A stretch of DNA of 8,744 nucleotides from Candidatus Sulfotelmatobacter sp. (GTDB taxonomy: Bacteria; Acidobacteriota; Terriglobia; Terriglobales; Acidobacteriaceae). The notes beneath the pieces are model-generated. The model saw only the letters and a program-made list of their open reading frames with translations. It ran no database searches and was not told the DNA's origin. Within the stretch, counting starts at the first letter, position 1, and each line of letters begins with the position of its first letter. The translations under genes were made by a program, and so were the position numbers. The stretch spans positions 1-8,744 of the forward strand of contig JASHRE010000486.1 in assembly GCA_030037515.1 (NCBI GenBank), given 5' to 3'. Below, piece after piece: positions 5,378 to 8,744 of the stretch.

Positions 5378-7351
5378 ATGCCTGATTCTGAACCAGAGAA
5401 TGGCGGTTCCCCCGATCGCGCGCTGGGCATGCACCGCAACATCACCCGCCGCGATTTCTTAAACGGCATGGCCATCGGCGCTGGTGGAGCGTTGGCAAGT
5501 CCGTGGCTTGCCGGACTTCTCGCGGCGCAAACCCCCGCCCCTGCCCCACAAGATCGTCCCGGCTACTATCCTCCAACGCTCACCGGAATGCGAGGAAGTC
5601 ACCCCGGCTCGTTCGAAGTCGGCCACGCCTTGCGTGACGGCACTTTCTGGGAAAAAGCCGGCAAGCCCGTCGAAACCGGCGAAGAATATGATCTGGTGGT
5701 GGTCGGCGGCGGCATGAGCGGGTTGGCGTCGGCCTATTTCTATCGCAAACAAGCCGGACCTTCGTCGCGCATTCTCATACTCGACAACCACGACGATTTT
5801 GGAGGGCATGCCAAGAGAAACGAATTTCATCTCGACGGCCGGATGTTGTTGACCAACGGTGGCACCGTGGCCATCGAATCTCCCTTCCCCTACAGCAAAC
5901 AAGCCCGGGGGCTGCTCACCGAGTTAGGCATCGATCCTCCAGCCCTCGAAAAAAAGTACGCCGGCGACTCTGCCTTCCGAGGTCTGGGTTTTGGATATTT
6001 CTTCGACAAAGAAACCTTCGGCATCGAACGGCTGGTAACCAACGCGCCCGGAGGTTTCTATAGCCGGCAAGGGACATCGGGCGAATGGGCAGAATTCCTG
6101 GCACGCACGCCATTCCCGACTCAGGCGCAACGAGACATCGCCCGCATTCAGGAAGCAAGGATAGACTACATGGAAGGCGTGCCGCAGGAGCAGAAGAAAG
6201 CTCGACTATCGAAAATGAGCTACAAAGATTTTCTGCTCCACGTTGTGAAAGCTCATCCCGACGTCATTCCCTTCTACCAGACTCGCACTCATGGCCTGTA
6301 TGGAATCGGAATCGATGCCGTTCCGGCGCTGGATTGCTGGGCCATCCACTTTCCCGGATTCCAGGGCATGGGACTGGATCGCGTTCCTTCAAAGGGCCTT
6401 ACATTCACGGCGTTAGGAGAAGTAACTCCACAACCGGAATACCACTTCCATTTTCCCGACGGAAACGCCTCGATCGCTCGCATGTTGGTGCGGTCTTTGA
6501 TTCCCGGTTCTGCTCCTGGGAACACGGCCGAGGACGTGGTGACTGCGAAGGTGGACTATAGCCGTTTGGATCAAGCAGATTCGCCCATCCGCATGCGCCT
6601 CAACAGCACGGTTGTTCTTGCCCGGCATCTGGGCGACGCCGCTTCCGCTAAGCAAGTGGAAATCGTCTACGGACGCGATCAAAAGGCCTATACAGTACGC
6701 GGCAAAGCGACGGTGCTGGCCTGCTGGAACATGGTTATTCCCTATCTCTGCCCGGGTCTTCCCGCAGAGCAGAAAGAAGCCTTGCATTACGGCGTGAAGG
6801 TTCCCCTGGTTTACACGGTCGTCGGCCTGCGCAACTGGACGGCATTTCACAAATTGGGCGTGAGAAGCGTTTCCTGCCCGGGCCTGTATCACAGTTCCAT
6901 GAATCTCGATCAAGGTCCATCGATGGGCGAATACAAATCCACCCGATCTCCGGATGATCCCATTCTCGTGCACATGCTCCGCACTCCGTGCCAGCCGGGG
7001 CTTTCCGCGCGAGAACAGCAACGCGCCGGACATTACGAGTTGCTGGCAACTCCCTTCGAGACCTTTGAGAGAAACATTCGTGATCAGTTCGCACGTGTTT
7101 TGAGTGAAGGCGGCTTTGATCCGGCGCGCGACGTCGAGGCGATCACGGTGAATCGTTGGCCCCACGGGTACGCCTACGAATACAATCCGCTATGGGATCC
7201 CGATTGGCCCGAGGGCAAACGACCCTGCGATATCGCCCGCCGCCGCTTCGGCCGCATTACGATCGCGAACTCCGATGCCGCTGCTGCCGCCTACACGGAC
7301 CAGGCGATTGATCAAGGATATCGAGCGGTGCAGGAGTTGTTGTCGAGCTAG
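5378..7351 (+). CDS. Tat-exported FAD-dependent oxidoreductase, spermidine dehydrogenase-like (paralogue 3)
   Basis: A complete 657-residue paralogue of the preceding gene and of the minus-strand copy. It has DRALGMHRNITRRDFLNG with twin arginines at 24-25 and the longest, most hydrophobic Tat stretch of the three (MAIGAGGALASPWLAGLLAA, 31-50). The Rossmann loop is DLVVVGGGMSGLASAYF (105-121), with Met and Ser replacing Ile and Ala seen in the other two. ILILDN and DDFGGHAKRNEF follow. A loop around residues 215-245 (NAPGGFYSRQGTSGEWAEFL) is longer than in paralogues 1 and 2. RTPCQPGLS, NRWPHGYAYEYNP and ANSDAAAAAYTD close the protein. It is probably in an operon with paralogue 2 (3-nt gap). 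The middle loop and the region after GMGLDR differ most, so substrate range may differ. The function is inferred from family resemblance only. Confidence 0.9.
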   Translation: MPDSEPENGGSPDRALGMHRNITRRDFLNGMAIGAGGALASPWLAGLLAAQTPAPAPQDRPGYYPPTLTGMRGSHPGSFEVGHALRDGTFWEKAGKPVETGEEYDLVVVGGGMSGLASAYFYRKQAGPSSRILILDNHDDFGGHAKRNEFHLDGRMLLTNGGTVAIESPFPYSKQARGLLTELGIDPPALEKKYAGDSAFRGLGFGYFFDKETFGIERLVTNAPGGFYSRQGTSGEWAEFLARTPFPTQAQRDIARIQEARIDYMEGVPQEQKKARLSKMSYKDFLLHVVKAHPDVIPFYQTRTHGLYGIGIDAVPALDCWAIHFPGFQGMGLDRVPSKGLTFTALGEVTPQPEYHFHFPDGNASIARMLVRSLIPGSAPGNTAEDVVTAKVDYSRLDQADSPIRMRLNSTVVLARHLGDAASAKQVEIVYGRDQKAYTVRGKATVLACWNMVIPYLCPGLPAEQKEALHYGVKVPLVYTVVGLRNWTAFHKLGVRSVSCPGLYHSSMNLDQGPSMGEYKSTRSPDDPILVHMLRTPCQPGLSAREQQRAGHYELLATPFETFERNIRDQFARVLSEGGFDPARDVEAITVNRWPHGYAYEYNPLWDPDWPEGKRPCDIARRRFGRITIANSDAAAAAYTDQAIDQGYRAVQELLSS

Positions 7352-7532
7352 CGCCGTGAAGCACGCTGCCACAGTTTCACGCACTCGGTTTTGGCCTTCC
7401 TCAAAGCAGGTAGGTCGGAGTCGGCGTCCTTCCGAAGTCTAAGGGCGTCTTTCTAAGCGGTGAGGGCCTTGTCCTTGTCGCCAGTGAGTGCGTAGGCCGT
7501 CCAAGTTGCAGACGCGACGATCCACCTAGGGG
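7348..7532 (-). pseudogene. Remnant of a TPR/serine-threonine kinase C-terminus
   Basis: On the minus strand, one frame reads RLQLGR (CGG at 7499-7497) and the neighbouring frame continues directly AYALTGDKDKALTA, stop (TAG at 7455-7453), then KDALRLRKDADSDLPALRKA and KTECVKLW. Joined across a one-base loss near 7496, this is RLQLGRAYALTGDKDKA..., which matches the C-terminal TPR tail of many acidobacterial protein kinases (..LGRAYALxGDTAKAxxAYQDFLxLWKDADPDIPILKxAKxEYAKL). The in-frame TAG falls where the family has a tyrosine codon. A second frame change may lie near 7530 but is uncertain. No kinase domain is present. The fragment lies between the convergent ends of paralogue 3 and the LacI gene and overlaps the stop of paralogue 3 by three bases. 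It accounts for most of this 252-nt gap; no convincing terminator was seen there. Confidence 0.7.
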
Positions 7533-7603
7533 AAGCCCAAGTCCAACCGGGTTTTGTCAGGCGCTCCGAGTAAGTGACTCCTCGCGCCCCAATTTGATGG
7601 CTG

Positions 7604-8680
7604 TTATTTTGGCTGCATGGGAGCACGGGCATGGCAAGTAGTTCCGCGGACCGCTAACTGCGGTTCGACCATCAGCTCCTGTCGACGTTCGGCTCCGGGG
7701 CGGCGAATATAGCGTAGAAGGACCTTGGCCGCAGTCCGGCCCATTTCCTGCAGCGGCTGGCGCACCGTTGTGAGTCCGGGATTCTGGTAGGCAGCGCTTT
7801 GGATGTCATCGAAGCCGACAACAGAAACGTCTTGGGGAACCTGCAATCCGGCTTGGCGCAGAGCTCGAATCGCTCCCATGGCGGATATATCGTTGAACGC
7901 AAACAACGCCGTGAACCCCTTGCCCGACGCCAGTAGCCTCCTGGTAGCTTCGTAGCCCGGTTCGGGCGAAGGTGAGTCGCCCAGAAGTTGTACCACCAGT
8001 TTCGGCGAAATCGGAAGTTCCAGCTCGCCCGCGATCTTCGCAATGTTGTTCCAGCGAACTTCCGTGTCGGAACTAAACTCCTGGCCCTTGATGAATGCGA
8101 TCTGGCGGTGGCCAAGCTTCGAAAGATGTTGTAAAGCGAGTTGCGCGGCCCGGGCGTGGTCCAAAACGATATTGGTGACGCCCTTGACCTGATTGTGTCC
8201 GGAGACGGTGACGACAGGAATCGAGAGTGAGAGCGACCATGGTGTATCCACCGCAATCAGACCGTCAATCGACCGCTGCAGAAAAAGACGCGGATATTCA
8301 TCGATGAGGTCGGCCCGATGCCGGTGACTCACTACAAAGTAAAAATATCCTTCCTGCAGCAGATAGTCTTCGACGCCGCTCATCACCGAGGCTGAGTATC
8401 CGTCGCTGACCTCGGGCACAATCACGCCGATTGTGAAACTGTGGCGCGCCCGCAGTGAGCGCGCAAAAAAGTTCGGGCGATATTTGAATTGACGAGCGGC
8501 AGCGAGAACGCGATCTTGCGTCTCCTGCGGAATTGTGTCGGCTACAGGAGAACGATTGATCACCAGCGATACCGTGGCAGGCGAGAGGCCGAGGTGCTCA
8601 GCCAGTTCTTTCAGGCTTACCGGCTTTCTGTTGTTGTGCGCATCGGGGCGCGAATCCTGGCGCGGTTTTCGCTTCCTCAC
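7604..8680 (-). CDS. LacI-family transcriptional regulator
   Basis: A 358-residue LacI/GalR-type repressor. After a basic leader (MRKRKPRQDSRPDAHNNRKP) the helix-turn-helix is VSLKELAEHLGLSPATVSLV (21-40), followed by INRSP. The hinge region is TQDRVLAAARQFKYRPNFFARSLR (54-77), with the leucine of ARSL that normally wedges the operator centre. The periplasmic-binding-protein-like effector domain has IGVIVPEVSDGYSASVMSGV (84-103), IDGLIAVD (138-145), LGHRQIAFI (189-197), FAFNDISAMGAIRALRQAGL (260-279), VPQDVSVVGFDDI (281-293) and LTTVRQP (303-309). The length is slightly over the usual 330-350 because of the leader. It represses genes until a small molecule, often a sugar, binds; the effector is unknown here. 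The start is GTG at 8680-8678; the frame stays open upstream to the window edge, but no ATG occurs there. The Shine-Dalgarno is weak. Convergent with paralogue 3. Confidence 0.92.
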   Translation of the reverse strand: MRKRKPRQDSRPDAHNNRKPVSLKELAEHLGLSPATVSLVINRSPVADTIPQETQDRVLAAARQFKYRPNFFARSLRARHSFTIGVIVPEVSDGYSASVMSGVEDYLLQEGYFYFVVSHRHRADLIDEYPRLFLQRSIDGLIAVDTPWSLSLSIPVVTVSGHNQVKGVTNIVLDHARAAQLALQHLSKLGHRQIAFIKGQEFSSDTEVRWNNIAKIAGELELPISPKLVVQLLGDSPSPEPGYEATRRLLASGKGFTALFAFNDISAMGAIRALRQAGLQVPQDVSVVGFDDIQSAAYQNPGLTTVRQPLQEMGRTAAKVLLRYIRRPGAERRQELMVEPQLAVRGTTCHARAPMQPK

Positions 8681-8690
8681 GTTGCGCAGT

Positions 8691-8714
8691 CTCGCACAAA
8701 TTGATTTGTGCGAG
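8691..8714. promoter_or_regulatory. Perfect palindrome upstream of the LacI-family gene, likely autoregulatory operator
   Basis: CTCGCACAAAT (8691-8701) and ATTTGTGCGAG (8704-8714) are perfect 11-bp inverted arms around a 2-nt TG centre. They end 10 nt from the GTG start. An overlapping element, ATTTGTGCGAGCAAAT (8704-8719), has ATTTG/CAAAT arms around a central CG, the usual LacI-family operator geometry. Either could be the site for self-repression. The rest of 8681-8744 shows no other gene and no clear -35/-10 pair. Confidence 0.6.
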
Positions 8715-8744
8715 CAAATTGTCGTCGTAAACCCTGACCTTCGG

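Noticed and set aside
7355..7381. CGTGAA/TTCACG stem as terminator after paralogue 3
   Set aside because: Only six pairs with a 15-nt loop and no T tract.

Overview
The window looks like accessory catabolic DNA from a soil-type Acidobacteriota genome. That assignment is inferred from family style: Tat-exported flavoenzymes related to spermidine dehydrogenase, a leftover C-terminus of a large TonB-dependent receptor ending in the FxIFNH...FGRI...F pattern, and a leftover C-terminus of the TPR/protein-kinase type (AYALxGDxxKA...KDADxDxPxLxxAK) that is abundant in that phylum. No rRNA, tRNA, CRISPR array, integrase or insertion sequence is visible.

Layout. Positions 1-670 (minus) hold the N-terminal 223 codons of a Tat-exported YtcJ-like amidohydrolase that runs off the left edge. 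Positions 706-2652 (minus) hold a complete Tat-exported FAD oxidoreductase, 35 nt upstream of the amidohydrolase and probably co-transcribed with it. Positions 2702-2971 (minus) are the last 89 codons of a TonB-dependent receptor without the rest of the gene, so the ancestral minus-strand operon was probably receptor, oxidoreductase, amidohydrolase. The remaining intergenic region to 3463 carries a striking mirror-image promoter/operator pair: TTGACA boxes inside a perfect 10-bp inverted repeat (3242-3251 and 3323-3332), each followed 17-18 nt later by a TAACCTT-N13-AAGGT dyad. On the plus strand, 3464-5374 and 5378-7351 are two further full-length paralogues of the same oxidoreductase, 3 nt apart and probably translationally coupled. 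The gap at 7352-7603 holds a frameshifted, stop-containing TPR-kinase remnant. The right end is a minus-strand LacI-family regulator (7604-8680, GTG start) with a perfect palindrome just upstream of its start.

How it may work together (inference). All four enzymes carry twin-arginine signals, so this looks like an extracytoplasmic module: flavin-dependent oxidation, possibly of amines or polyamine-like substrates, by three divergent paralogues, followed or accompanied by hydrolysis of a C-N bond by the amidohydrolase. Uptake was perhaps once provided by the lost receptor. Divergent transcription is probably co-regulated through the duplicated dyad. The LacI-type regulator may control only itself or the neighbourhood; no copy of its palindrome was seen at the enzyme promoters. 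No electron-acceptor cytochrome is present in the window. The most unusual items are the mirrored promoter/operator and the three-paralogue arrangement; I see no defence or mobile system.
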